The position numbers were made by a program, and so were the translations under genes. Of a DNA stretch of 64,000 nt, positions 57,112 through 64,000 are shown piece by piece. This stretch comes from Arachidicoccus sp. Its GTDB lineage: Bacteria; Bacteroidota; Bacteroidia; Chitinophagales; Chitinophagaceae. The stretch is from positions 62,001 through 126,000 of the forward strand of contig JAPWKH010000033.1 of assembly GCA_028283605.1 (NCBI GenBank). Reading direction: 5' to 3'. The notes under the pieces were generated by a model. The model was not told the origin of the DNA, did not search any database, and saw only the letters and a list, made by a program, of their open reading frames with translations. Positions within the stretch are counted from its first letter, which is position 1, and the number at the start of each line of letters is the position of its first letter.

Positions 57112-57369
57112 ATGACCGAAAGAAATTTGCGTAAATCAAGAATAGGGGTAGTAAGCAGCAACAAGATGACAAAAACCATCACAGTTGCTGTTGAAAGAAA
57201 AGTAAAACACCCTATCTACGGAAAATTCGTAAAAAAGACAACGAAGTTCCATGCTCACGATGAAAAGAATGAAGCTACAATAGGCGATGTTGTAAAAATT
57301 ATGGAAACACGCCCCTTGAGCAAAACAAAGCGTTGGAGATTAGTAGAAATTGTAGAAAAAGCAAAATAA
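57112..57369 (+). CDS. rpsQ: 30S ribosomal protein S17
   Basis: 85 residues. [20 protein letters not shown] and [19 protein letters not shown] with [19 protein letters not shown] are S17 signatures (OB fold, early 16S rRNA binder). Confidence 0.96.
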   Translation: MTERNLRKSRIGVVSSNKMTKTITVAVERKVKHPIYGKFVKKTTKFHAHDEKNEATIGDVVKIMETRPLSKTKRWRLVEIVEKAK

Positions 57370-57423
57370 TTAATCTTGAATTATAGATTCATAATTTATA
57401 ATTCATAATTCAAAATTGATAAA

Positions 57424-57792
57424 ATGATTCAGCAAGAAAGCAGGCTACGCGTAGCTGATAATAGTGGTGCAAAAGAAGTTCTTTGTATCCGTGTACTTGG
57501 CAATTCAGGTCAGGATTATGCGAAGATCGGCGATAAAATAGTTGTATCTGTAAAAGATGCGATTCCGGCAGGTGGTATCAAAAAAGGTACTGTTTCCAAA
57601 GCGGTAATCGTACGCACTACCAATAAATTGCGCCGTAAAGACGGTTCTTATATACGTTTTGATGACAATGCGGTAGTATTGTTAAACAATTCAGACGAGC
57701 CGCGCGGCACGCGTATATTTGGGCCGGTAGCTCGCGAACTACGCGATAAAGGATACATGAAAATTATATCATTAGCGCCGGAAGTTCTTTAA
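57424..57792 (+). CDS. rplN: 50S ribosomal protein L14
   Basis: 122 residues. [40 protein letters not shown] and [20 protein letters not shown] are conserved L14 blocks; the protein forms an intersubunit bridge. Confidence 0.97.
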   Translation: MIQQESRLRVADNSGAKEVLCIRVLGNSGQDYAKIGDKIVVSVKDAIPAGGIKKGTVSKAVIVRTTNKLRRKDGSYIRFDDNAVVLLNNSDEPRGTRIFGPVARELRDKGYMKIISLAPEVL

Positions 57793-57812
57793 TTTTTACA
57801 CTAATAAAAAAA

Positions 57813-57840
57813 TTTGCAAATTGGCATTTGCAAATTGGCA
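57813..57840 (+). repeat. Tandem 14-bp repeat before rplX
   Basis: TTTGCAAATTGGCA occurs twice in perfect tandem in the 60-bp spacer, ending 12 bp before the rplX start. Confidence 0.7.
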
Positions 57841-57852
57841 AATTAAAATAAA

Positions 57853-58191
57853 ATGAGTAACAGATTTAAACCTAAATACAATATCAAAAAAGGCGACCAG
57901 GTTGTCATCATCGCAGGTGATGATAAAGATTTGAAAAAACCTCGTACGGTCTTAAAAGTAATTGTAGATAAAAGCCGTGTAGTAGTTGAAGGGGCTAATA
58001 TTGTAACAAAGCATACAAAGCCTTCTGCGAATAATACACAAGGCGGTATTGTAAAAGTTGAAGCGCCTATCCATATAAGCAACATACAGTTGTGGGATGC
58101 TAAAGCTGCTGCGCCTGCAAAAATCAAGCGCACTCGCGAAAACGGAAAACTAGTTCGTATTTCAAAAAAATCGGGGGAGGTAATTAAATAA
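57853..58191 (+). CDS. rplX: 50S ribosomal protein L24
   Basis: 112 residues. [19 protein letters not shown] is the KOW motif, followed by [21 protein letters not shown]24 starts 50S assembly. Its TAA overlaps the rplE ATG by one base (TAATG at 58189-58193). Confidence 0.96.
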   Translation: MSNRFKPKYNIKKGDQVVIIAGDDKDLKKPRTVLKVIVDKSRVVVEGANIVTKHTKPSANNTQGGIVKVEAPIHISNIQLWDAKAAAPAKIKRTRENGKLVRISKKSGEVIK

Positions 58192-58766
58192 TGAGCACAC
58201 AAAAATATACACCGAGATTAGCAGACAAATACACGAAAGATGTAGTGCCTGCTTTAATTAAAAAGTTTGCATACAAAACACCAATGCAAGCCCCTAAGTT
58301 GGAAAAAATTTGTTTGAACCGTGGTGTAAACGGAGCAGTTTCCGACAAGAAATTGGTAGAAGTTGCTGTTGATGAGCTAACGACTATTTCCGGTCAAAAA
58401 GCTGTAACTACTTTTTCCAAAAAAGATATTTCCAATTTCAAATTGCGTAAAGGAATGCCGATCGGTGCACGTGTTACTTTACGCGGAGAAAAAATGTATG
58501 AGTTTCTGGATAGGTTGATTGCTGTCGCTTTGCCTCGTGTAAGAGATTTCAAAGGTGTGAGTGATAAAGCATTTGACGGTCGCGGCAATTATACTTTAGG
58601 TGTAACTGAACAAATCATTTTTCCTGAAATAGATATTGATAAGGTAAATAAAATCACGGGTCTTGATATCACTTTTGTAACTTCTGCAAAAAGCAATGAA
58701 GAAGCTTACGAACTGTTGAAAGAATTAGGATTACCGTTCAAAAATATTAAAAAAGACAATAACTAA
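58191..58766 (+). CDS. rplE: 50S ribosomal protein L5
   Basis: 191 residues. [39 protein letters not shown] and [20 protein letters not shown] identify L5, which binds 5S rRNA. Translation is coupled to rplX by the one-base overlap; a GGGGGAGG run lies just ahead. Confidence 0.97.
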   Translation: MSTQKYTPRLADKYTKDVVPALIKKFAYKTPMQAPKLEKICLNRGVNGAVSDKKLVEVAVDELTTISGQKAVTTFSKKDISNFKLRKGMPIGARVTLRGEKMYEFLDRLIAVALPRVRDFKGVSDKAFDGRGNYTLGVTEQIIFPEIDIDKVNKITGLDITFVTSAKSNEEAYELLKELGLPFKNIKKDNN

Positions 58767-58802
58767 TTTGTAGGTTTGAAGATTTGAAAGTGAGTAAATT
58801 CA

Positions 58803-58834
58803 TTCTCAAATTCTCAAATTGCCGAATTCTCAAA
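58803..58834 (+). repeat. Short repeats (TTCTCAAA) before rpsN
   Basis: TTCTCAAA occurs at 58803, 58811 and 58827 within the 78-bp spacer ahead of the S14 gene. Confidence 0.6.
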
Positions 58835-58844
58835 TTTAAAAAGA

Positions 58845-59114
58845 ATGGCTAAAGAATCAATTAAAGCACGCCAGAGAAAACGCGAAGCATTGGTTGCAAA
58901 ATATGCAGCAAAACGCGCTGCATTAAAAGAAGCAGGAGATTATGCAGGCTTGGATAAACTTCCAAGAAATGCATCACCTGTTCGCTTAAAAAACCGTTGC
59001 CAGCTTACAGGCCGTCCAAAAGGTTATATCCGTTACTTCGGTATATCGCGTAATGTTTTTCGTGATATGGCTTTAGACGGAAAAATACCGGGAGTAAAAA
59101 AAGCAAGCTGGTAA
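58845..59114 (+). CDS. rpsN: 30S ribosomal protein S14 (zinc-independent type)
   Basis: 89 residues, the long form. The end [20 protein letters not shown] has a single Cys in place of the CxxC pairs of the zinc form. [20 protein letters not shown] is the usual start. Confidence 0.96.
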   Translation: MAKESIKARQRKREALVAKYAAKRAALKEAGDYAGLDKLPRNASPVRLKNRCQLTGRPKGYIRYFGISRNVFRDMALDGKIPGVKKASW

Positions 59115-59161
59115 TACAGGGTTAATGGTTGTATTAAGTTGATTATAATCAGCCGTGATAT

Positions 59162-59194
59162 AACAAATTAACAGATAACAAATAACAAATAACA
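59162..59194 (+). repeat. AACAAAT-type tandem repeats before rpsH
   Basis: Short AACAAAT/AACAGAT units repeat several times in the spacer shortly before the S8 start at 59211. Confidence 0.5.
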
Positions 59195-59210
59195 TTTTTA
59201 ATAGATTACA

Positions 59211-59609
59211 ATGGTAACAGATCCTATTGCAGATTTCCTGACAAGGATTCGTAATGCACAAATGGCGGGGCACAGAGTTGTTGAAATTCCGGCTTCGAAC
59301 CTAAAAAAACGCATCACAGAAATTTTGTATGCACAAGGTTATATTTTGAAATACAAATTTGAAGATGACAATAAACAAGGCATCATCAAAATTGCATTAA
59401 AATACGATCCGGCTACAAAGCAGCCTGCTATTCAGTCTTTGGAAAGAGTAAGCCGTCCCGGTTTACGTCAATATTCAAGGCCTGCAGATTTTAAAAGAGT
59501 TATCAACGGGCTCGGAGTTGCTATCATCAGCACATCCAAAGGAGTAATGACCGACAAGCAAGCGAAAGCTGAAAATGTAGGCGGCGAAGTACTTTGCCAT
59601 ATTTACTAA
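59211..59609 (+). CDS. rpsH: 30S ribosomal protein S8
   Basis: 132 residues. VTDPIADFLTRIRNAQMAGH, SRPGLRQYSRPADFKRVING and GVAIISTSKGVMTDKQAK are S8 signatures. S8 is the autoregulator of spc operons in enterics; no homologous site was looked for successfully here. Confidence 0.97.
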   Translation: MVTDPIADFLTRIRNAQMAGHRVVEIPASNLKKRITEILYAQGYILKYKFEDDNKQGIIKIALKYDPATKQPAIQSLERVSRPGLRQYSRPADFKRVINGLGVAIISTSKGVMTDKQAKAENVGGEVLCHIY

Positions 59610-59700
59610 TTAAGTATTATCGGTTTTAAATACATTAAGCCGCACATACACGGCTGATCGGTTTAAAATCTTATTTTATAAAAAATTAAAATTTAATTGT

Positions 59701-60255
59701 ATGTCTCGTATAGGTAAACAGCCGGTTACACTTCCTTCGGGAGTTACGGTTACAGTCGGAAAAGATAACATCATTGCCGTAAAGGGCGCTAAAGGCGAAC
59801 TCACGCAATTGGTGGATCGTGATATCAAGGTAGAAGTAAACGGCAGTGAAGTAAATATTACACGCCCGACCGATCAAATCCGCCATCGCTCCTTACATGG
59901 ATTATACCGTGCCATTATTGCAAACATGGTAAAAGGTGTATCAGAAGGCTTTAAAAAAGAATTGGAATTAGTAGGTGTGGGTTTCAAAGCAGCCAATCAG
60001 GGAAATGTTTTGGATCTCTCATTGGGATATTCGCACAATATTATCTTAGATATTCCTAAAGAATTAAAAGTAACTACCTTAACTGAAAAAGGTAAAAACC
60101 CATTGATTACTTTAGAAAGTTTTGATAAACAATTATTGGGTCAGGTAGCAGCGAAAATCCGCAGCTTACGTAAGCCTGAACCTTACAAAGGAAAAGGTGT
60201 TAAATATACCGATGAGATTGTCCGTCGTAAAGCCGGCAAATCTGCAGGTAAATAA
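59701..60255 (+). CDS. rplF: 50S ribosomal protein L6
   Basis: 184 residues. MSRIGKQPVTLPSGVTVTV at the start and KIRSLRKPEPYKGKGVKYTD near the end identify L6, near the factor-binding centre. Confidence 0.97.
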   Translation: MSRIGKQPVTLPSGVTVTVGKDNIIAVKGAKGELTQLVDRDIKVEVNGSEVNITRPTDQIRHRSLHGLYRAIIANMVKGVSEGFKKELELVGVGFKAANQGNVLDLSLGYSHNIILDIPKELKVTTLTEKGKNPLITLESFDKQLLGQVAAKIRSLRKPEPYKGKGVKYTDEIVRRKAGKSAGK

Positions 60256-60312
60256 TTATAAAAAATTCTCTATCACATTTTCCGGCAGTATCGGAAAATA
60301 AATTCAAATAGA

Positions 60313-60666
60313 ATGAGCAATACTCTTCAAAAGAAACAAAAAATTCGCTACCGTATCCGTAAAAAAGTAAGCGGTACGGCTATTAAACCACGCTTATCGG
60401 TATTCCGCAGCAACAATGAACTTTATCTTCAGCTGATTAATGATGAAGATGGTGTTACAATCACTTCGGCTTCTACAAGGGATAAAGATATAGCTGCCCA
60501 AGCCGGTACAAAGACTGAAAAGTCTAAACTTGCCGGAAGCGCCATTGCAAAAAAAGCAATCGATTTAGGCATAAAAGAAATCGTATTTGATCGCGGCGGT
60601 AATTTATATCACGGTCGTATAAGAGCGGCTGCAGAAGGTGCACGTGAAGCAGGCCTTCAGTTTTAA
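60313..60666 (+). CDS. rplR: 50S ribosomal protein L18
   Basis: 117 residues. RLSVFRSNNELYLQLINDED and VFDRGGNLYHGRIRAAAEGA (with AREAGLQF end) identify L18, a 5S rRNA binder. Confidence 0.97.
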   Translation: MSNTLQKKQKIRYRIRKKVSGTAIKPRLSVFRSNNELYLQLINDEDGVTITSASTRDKDIAAQAGTKTEKSKLAGSAIAKKAIDLGIKEIVFDRGGNLYHGRIRAAAEGAREAGLQF

Positions 60667-60698
60667 TTAATTCATACAGAAAAAGAAAATAAATCTCA

Positions 60699-61220
60699 AT
60701 GTCTAATACAAACGTACAAAGAGTAAAACCTACAGCCGATGCTGAATTAAAGGAAAAAGTAGTATCCATTAATCGTGTGGTAAAAACCACGAAAGGCGGC
60801 CGTACATTCAGTTTCTCTGCATTAGTTGTGGTTGGCGATGGTAACGGCACTGTGGGGCAGGGCTTAGGAAAAGCAAAAGAAGTGCAGGAAGCAATTACAA
60901 AAGGAATTGAAGACGCAAGAAAAAATTTAGTAAAAGTTCCTGTTCGTCATGGTACTATTCCACACGAACAATTTGCAAAAGAAGGCGCAGCGAAAGTTTT
61001 GATTAAACCTGCAGCACATGGTACAGGTGTAATTGCCGGAGGAAGCATGCGTGCCGTATTGGAAAGCGCCGGTATTACCGACGTACTTTCTAAAAACCTG
61101 GGTTCTGCAAACCCGCAAAATGTGGTAAAAGCAACCGTAAAAGCATTGACTTTATTGCGTGAACCAATTGCAGTTGCAAAGCAACGTAGTATCAATTTGA
61201 CAAAAGTATTTAACGGATAA
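60699..61220 (+). CDS. rpsE: 30S ribosomal protein S5
   Basis: 173 residues. [37 protein letters not shown] and [20 protein letters not shown] identify S5, part of the decoding-accuracy region and mRNA entry. Confidence 0.97.
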   Translation: MSNTNVQRVKPTADAELKEKVVSINRVVKTTKGGRTFSFSALVVVGDGNGTVGQGLGKAKEVQEAITKGIEDARKNLVKVPVRHGTIPHEQFAKEGAAKVLIKPAAHGTGVIAGGSMRAVLESAGITDVLSKNLGSANPQNVVKATVKALTLLREPIAVAKQRSINLTKVFNG

Positions 61221-61266
61221 ACTGAGTTCTAAGTTTTAAGTGATACATTATTAGTGAATCAACGTA

Positions 61267-61294
61267 CAACTCATAACTTACAACTTATAACTTC
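61267..61294 (+). repeat. Imperfect 14-bp tandem repeat before rpmD
   Basis: CAACTCATAACTTA is followed directly by CAACTTATAACTTC (two mismatches), 10 bp before the L30 start. Confidence 0.6.
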
Positions 61295-61303
61295 ATAAGA
61301 AAA

Positions 61304-61483
61304 ATGGCAAAAATTAAAATAACACAAGTAAAAAGCGCAATTGACAGGCCTGCAGATCAGAAGCGTACTTTATTGGCTTTGGGACTTAAAAAATTAAATG
61401 CTTCCAAAGAAGTAGAAGCTACGCCGCAAATCGAAGGAATGGTAAATAAAGTTAAACACTTAGTGAAAGTGGAAACAATTTAA
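61304..61483 (+). CDS. rpmD: 50S ribosomal protein L30
   Basis: 59 residues from ATG at 61304 to TAA at 61481-61483. ITQVKSAIDRPADQKRTLLA and LGLKKLNASKEVEATPQIEG (then MVNKVKHLVKVETI) match L30, in its expected place between rpsE and rplO. The gene is short and easily missed. Confidence 0.95.
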   Translation: MAKIKITQVKSAIDRPADQKRTLLALGLKKLNASKEVEATPQIEGMVNKVKHLVKVETI

Positions 61484-61625
61484 TTTGAAAATTTCGGGAA
61501 TAGGCTAATTTGAAAATTATTATAAACATTCTCGAATTTGCTTCTTTTTCTAATCTTCAAATTATCTATTTCTTAAATTAATAATAGCGAGGGGCGATTT
61601 CCCCGTTGAGTCAAAAATCATAAAA

Positions 61626-62075
61626 ATGAAATTACACAATTTACAACCTGCAGCAGGTTCGGTACATAAAGAAAAACGTTTAGGTCGTGGTGAAGCTTCC
61701 GGTAAAGGTGGCACTTCCACAAAAGGTAATAAAGGTGGTCAAAGCCGCGCCGGTTATAAAAGCAAGCCTGCACACGAAGGCGGACAGATGCCAATTCAGC
61801 GCCGTGTTCCAAAACGCGGATTTAAAAATGCATCACGCGTTGCATATAAAGTATTTAATCTTGCACAAATTGAATTAGTGGCAGGTAAATACAACATTAC
61901 CGATTTTAATTTGGAAAATTTATATATCAACGGATTGGTTTCCCGCACAGATAAAGTAAAAATTCTGGCAAACGGTGAAATTACTACGAAATTAAATTTC
62001 AAAGTTCATGCGGTCAGCACCAAAGCCAAAGAAGCAATTGAAGCAGCGGGCGGAACGATAGAAATTTTAAAATAA
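61626..62075 (+). CDS. rplO: 50S ribosomal protein L15
   Basis: 149 residues. The start KLHNLQPAAGSVHKEKRLGR and the Gly-rich GRGEASGKGGTSTKGNKGGQ are the extended N-terminus of L15; KAKEAIEAAGGTIEIL closes it. A 142-bp spacer precedes it, without any evident gene. Confidence 0.97.
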   Translation: MKLHNLQPAAGSVHKEKRLGRGEASGKGGTSTKGNKGGQSRAGYKSKPAHEGGQMPIQRRVPKRGFKNASRVAYKVFNLAQIELVAGKYNITDFNLENLYINGLVSRTDKVKILANGEITTKLNFKVHAVSTKAKEAIEAAGGTIEILK

Positions 62076-62162
62076 AATATTTTTCCGGACGTATCCACGA
62101 GATGCGTCCTTTTAGCTTATATTGCACTCCCTTTCGAGAAAAATATTTGAATATAAATACGA

Positions 62163-63509
62163 ATGAAAAAACTGATTCAGACTTTAAAAAATATTTGGAG
62201 TATTGACGAGCTTCGCCAAAAGATTACTTTGACTTTGACTTTAATATTGGTGTACCGGTTCGGTGCCCATATTGTGTTGCCTGGTATTGATCCGAATAAA
62301 ATTGAAGCCGCTGCAGCGCAAACACAAAATAATGGATTGCTTGGCTTATTTGATGCATTTGCCGGTGGCGCATTTTCACAAGCCGGTATTTTTGCATTGG
62401 GCGTAATGCCATATATATCCGCATCTATTTTTATGCAATTGATGACGGTGCTTGTACCGCAATTACAGAAAGTACAGAAAGAAGGTAAAAGCGGACAAAC
62501 TAAAATAAATCAGTGGACACGTTATTTAACAGTTATTGTAACTACGTTCCAATCCGTAGCATATATCTCCTTATTGGAAAGCCCTGCTTATCAGGTTGCA
62601 TTGATTCCTGCCTATCATCCATATTTCTTTATTTCTACAATCTTTATATTAACCGCAGGTTCATTATTTGTGATGTGGCTTGGCGAAAAGATACAGGATA
62701 AAGGATTGGGAAATGGTATTAGCATCATTATCATGATTGGTATTTTATCGCGTTTCCCTCAGGCAATCATTCAGGAATTTCAATCCAAGCAAACAAAAGG
62801 CGGTGGCGGATTATTAATATTTTTAATTGAAATAGCTTTCTTTATATTAATTGTAATGGCACTCGTGTTATTGGTACAAGGCGTTCGCAAAGTGCCGGTA
62901 ATTTACGCAAAACAATTAGTAGGTAATAAGCAAGTTGGCGGCGCACGTCAGTTCTTACCTTTAAAAGTAAATGCTGCAGGTGTAATGCCGATCATCTTTG
63001 CGCAAGCCATTATGTTTTTGCCTACATTGGTTTCTTTTACCAATTTGGACAAAGGCGGCACTATTGCAAGAATATTCGGAGATCATACCAATGTTTGGTA
63101 CATGATTATTTACGGCGTGATGACGGTTGCGTTTACCTTTTTATACACAGCGCTTATTTTTAATCCTAAGGAAATGAGTGAAGATTTAAAACGCAATAAT
63201 GGATTTATTCCGGGCGTTCAACCCGGTAAGCCAACTGCTGATTATATTGGTTCTATCATGGACAGAATTACTTTTCCCGGTGCTGTTGCTTTGGCGGTTG
63301 CAGGCATTTTACCCGGCTTTGCGCAATTGTTAGGCATTCAGCAAAGCTTTAGTTATTTCTTCGGAGGTACATCATTATTGATTATGGTTGCTGTAATTTT
63401 AGATACTTTGCAACAAATAGAAACACATCTTTTGATGCGCCAATATGATGGATTAATGAGCGGCGGTACGCGCATACAAGGCCGTAATCCTGTTACATCA
63501 AGAATATAA
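62163..63509 (+). CDS. secY: Preprotein translocase subunit SecY
   Basis: 448 residues, ten membrane helices. The plug and first helices include LILVYRFGAHIVLPGIDPNK, then FALGVMPYISASIFMQLM, and loops with RKVPVIYAKQ and NPKEMSEDLKRNNGFIPGVQ, all SecY motifs. It forms the protein-conducting channel with SecE and SecG. It is the last gene of the operon here; a strong terminator follows. Confidence 0.97.
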   Translation: MKKLIQTLKNIWSIDELRQKITLTLTLILVYRFGAHIVLPGIDPNKIEAAAAQTQNNGLLGLFDAFAGGAFSQAGIFALGVMPYISASIFMQLMTVLVPQLQKVQKEGKSGQTKINQWTRYLTVIVTTFQSVAYISLLESPAYQVALIPAYHPYFFISTIFILTAGSLFVMWLGEKIQDKGLGNGISIIIMIGILSRFPQAIIQEFQSKQTKGGGGLLIFLIEIAFFILIVMALVLLVQGVRKVPVIYAKQLVGNKQVGGARQFLPLKVNAAGVMPIIFAQAIMFLPTLVSFTNLDKGGTIARIFGDHTNVWYMIIYGVMTVAFTFLYTALIFNPKEMSEDLKRNNGFIPGVQPGKPTADYIGSIMDRITFPGAVALAVAGILPGFAQLLGIQQSFSYFFGGTSLLIMVAVILDTLQQIETHLLMRQYDGLMSGGTRIQGRNPVTSRI

Positions 63510-63533
63510 ATTTTATTCCAAGATTACATATTG

Positions 63534-63563
63534 AAAAGGAGAGTAGTTTTTACTCTCCTTTTT
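63534..63563 (+). terminator. Intrinsic terminator after secY
   Basis: AAAAGGAGAGTA and TACTCTCCTTTT form a 12-bp perfect stem with a 5-nt loop, followed by T. It lies 25 bp after the secY stop and can also serve the convergent gene. Confidence 0.88.
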
Positions 63564-63589
63564 GCATTTAATCAACCTGTATTTTTCCC

Positions 63590-64000
63590 TTAAAGCAATT
63601 GTGTAATGGTATAAATTACTAATCCTACAAGGCCGCCAACAAGCGTACCATTGATGCGGATGAATTGTAAATCTTTTCCAACTTCAAGTTCAAGCTTTCT
63701 ACTAAGTTCATTGCCTTCCCAATTTCCTACAGTATTGCTGATGAGCGTTCCTACATTATTCGTATTTTTCAATATTATTCTGTAAGCGTTTAACCGCACC
63801 CAGTTGTCAATATTATTTTGCAGTGTAATATCTGTTTTAAGATTGTTTGCAAATTCAACAATATTTTTATCGATATAATTCAGGAATTTGGAGTTTTGAT
63901 TAGATAATTCTGTTATGAGAATTTGTTTAATTTTTATCCATATTTGCGAAGAATATTTTTGTATGTTTTCTTTCGAAAGCAAGCCATTCTTCAGTTTTGT
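63590..64000 (-). CDS. DUF445-family membrane protein, C-terminal part (cut by window edge)
   Basis: The frame is open to the right edge, leaving 136 residues. NWEGNELSRKLELEVGKDLQ followed by FIRINGTLVGGLVGLVIYTI is the conserved end of DUF445 proteins (VGxDLQxIRxNGTxVGGLxG). The full family length is about 400 residues. Members are membrane proteins of unknown function. It is convergent with secY. Confidence 0.85.
   Translation of the reverse strand, partial: TKLKNGLLSKENIQKYSSQIWIKIKQILITELSNQNSKFLNYIDKNIVEFANNLKTDITLQNNIDNWVRLNAYRIILKNTNNVGTLISNTVGNWEGNELSRKLELEVGKDLQFIRINGTLVGGLVGLVIYTITQLL

Noticed and set aside
57813-58834. CRISPR-like repeats
   Set aside because: Units are short, adjacent and without unique spacers of even length; there are no cas genes in the window.

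Overview
The window comes from the chromosome of a Bacteroidota bacterium, most likely a Chitinophagaceae member. The evidence is a SusC/SusD pair with an ECF sigma factor and FecR anti-sigma factor, type IX secretion (T9SS) C-terminal sorting domains, a hybrid two-component regulator, promoters of the Bacteroidota TTTG / TAnnTTTG type, a MobABC-type mobilizable element, and S10-spc ribosomal proteins of Bacteroidota type. Base composition is low GC with very AT-rich intergenic DNA. No species call is made.

Layout. 1-365 is the end of an IS630-type transposase. 480-2840 holds a BlaI-type repressor and an M56/BlaR1-like peptidase that carries duplicated TonB-plug-like domains and a TonB C-terminal domain. 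3076-3393 is a decayed nuclease gene. 3394-9619 holds two tandem paralogous giant T9SS cargo proteins. 9857-25857 is one coherent glycan-utilization locus (PUL), all on the minus strand: sigma factor, FecR, SusC, SusD, HGSNAT-like acyltransferase, secreted ADP-ribosylglycohydrolase-fold protein, GH20 hexosaminidase, DUF2961/GH172 protein, then a hybrid two-component regulator. 26070-26358 is a dead serine hydrolase. 26687-29962 holds a flavin-binding protein, an HdeD-like membrane protein and a TPR-AraC sensor-regulator. 29963-31173 is an AT-rich desert with a candidate small RNA. 31174-33351 is another T9SS cargo protein. 33442-34906 is a graveyard of decayed IS3 and IS481 fragments.

34935-39769 is a minus-strand stress/fermentation cluster (UspA, a small protein, acetate kinase, phosphoketolase) that diverges from a P-type Mg2+ ATPase (39971-42496). 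Phosphoketolase plus acetate kinase gives acetate and ATP from pentose or fructose phosphates. 42619-43213 is a chimeric scar of a broken PAS sensor and a serine-recombinase fragment. 43337-51370 is a mobilizable island: two cargo genes, Toprim primase-like protein, probable oriT, MobA-like accessory protein, relaxase, coupling protein, a small protein and a serine recombinase whose C-terminal part is destroyed by frameshifts and stops. The island ends against a tRNA-Gln(CTG).

51602-63509 is the S10-spc ribosomal protein operon from rpsJ to secY, in the order S10-L3-L4-L23-L2-S19-L22-S3-L16-L29-S17-L14-L24-L5-S14-S8-L6-L18-S5-L30-L15-SecY. It has a promoter just before rpsJ, a structured candidate leader RNA in front of rplC, and a strong terminator right after secY. 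A DUF445-like gene runs off the right edge. The most interesting items are the PUL that joins amino-sugar and furanoside-type enzymes, the rplC leader, the candidate small RNA, and the chimeric or frozen state of the mobile island.
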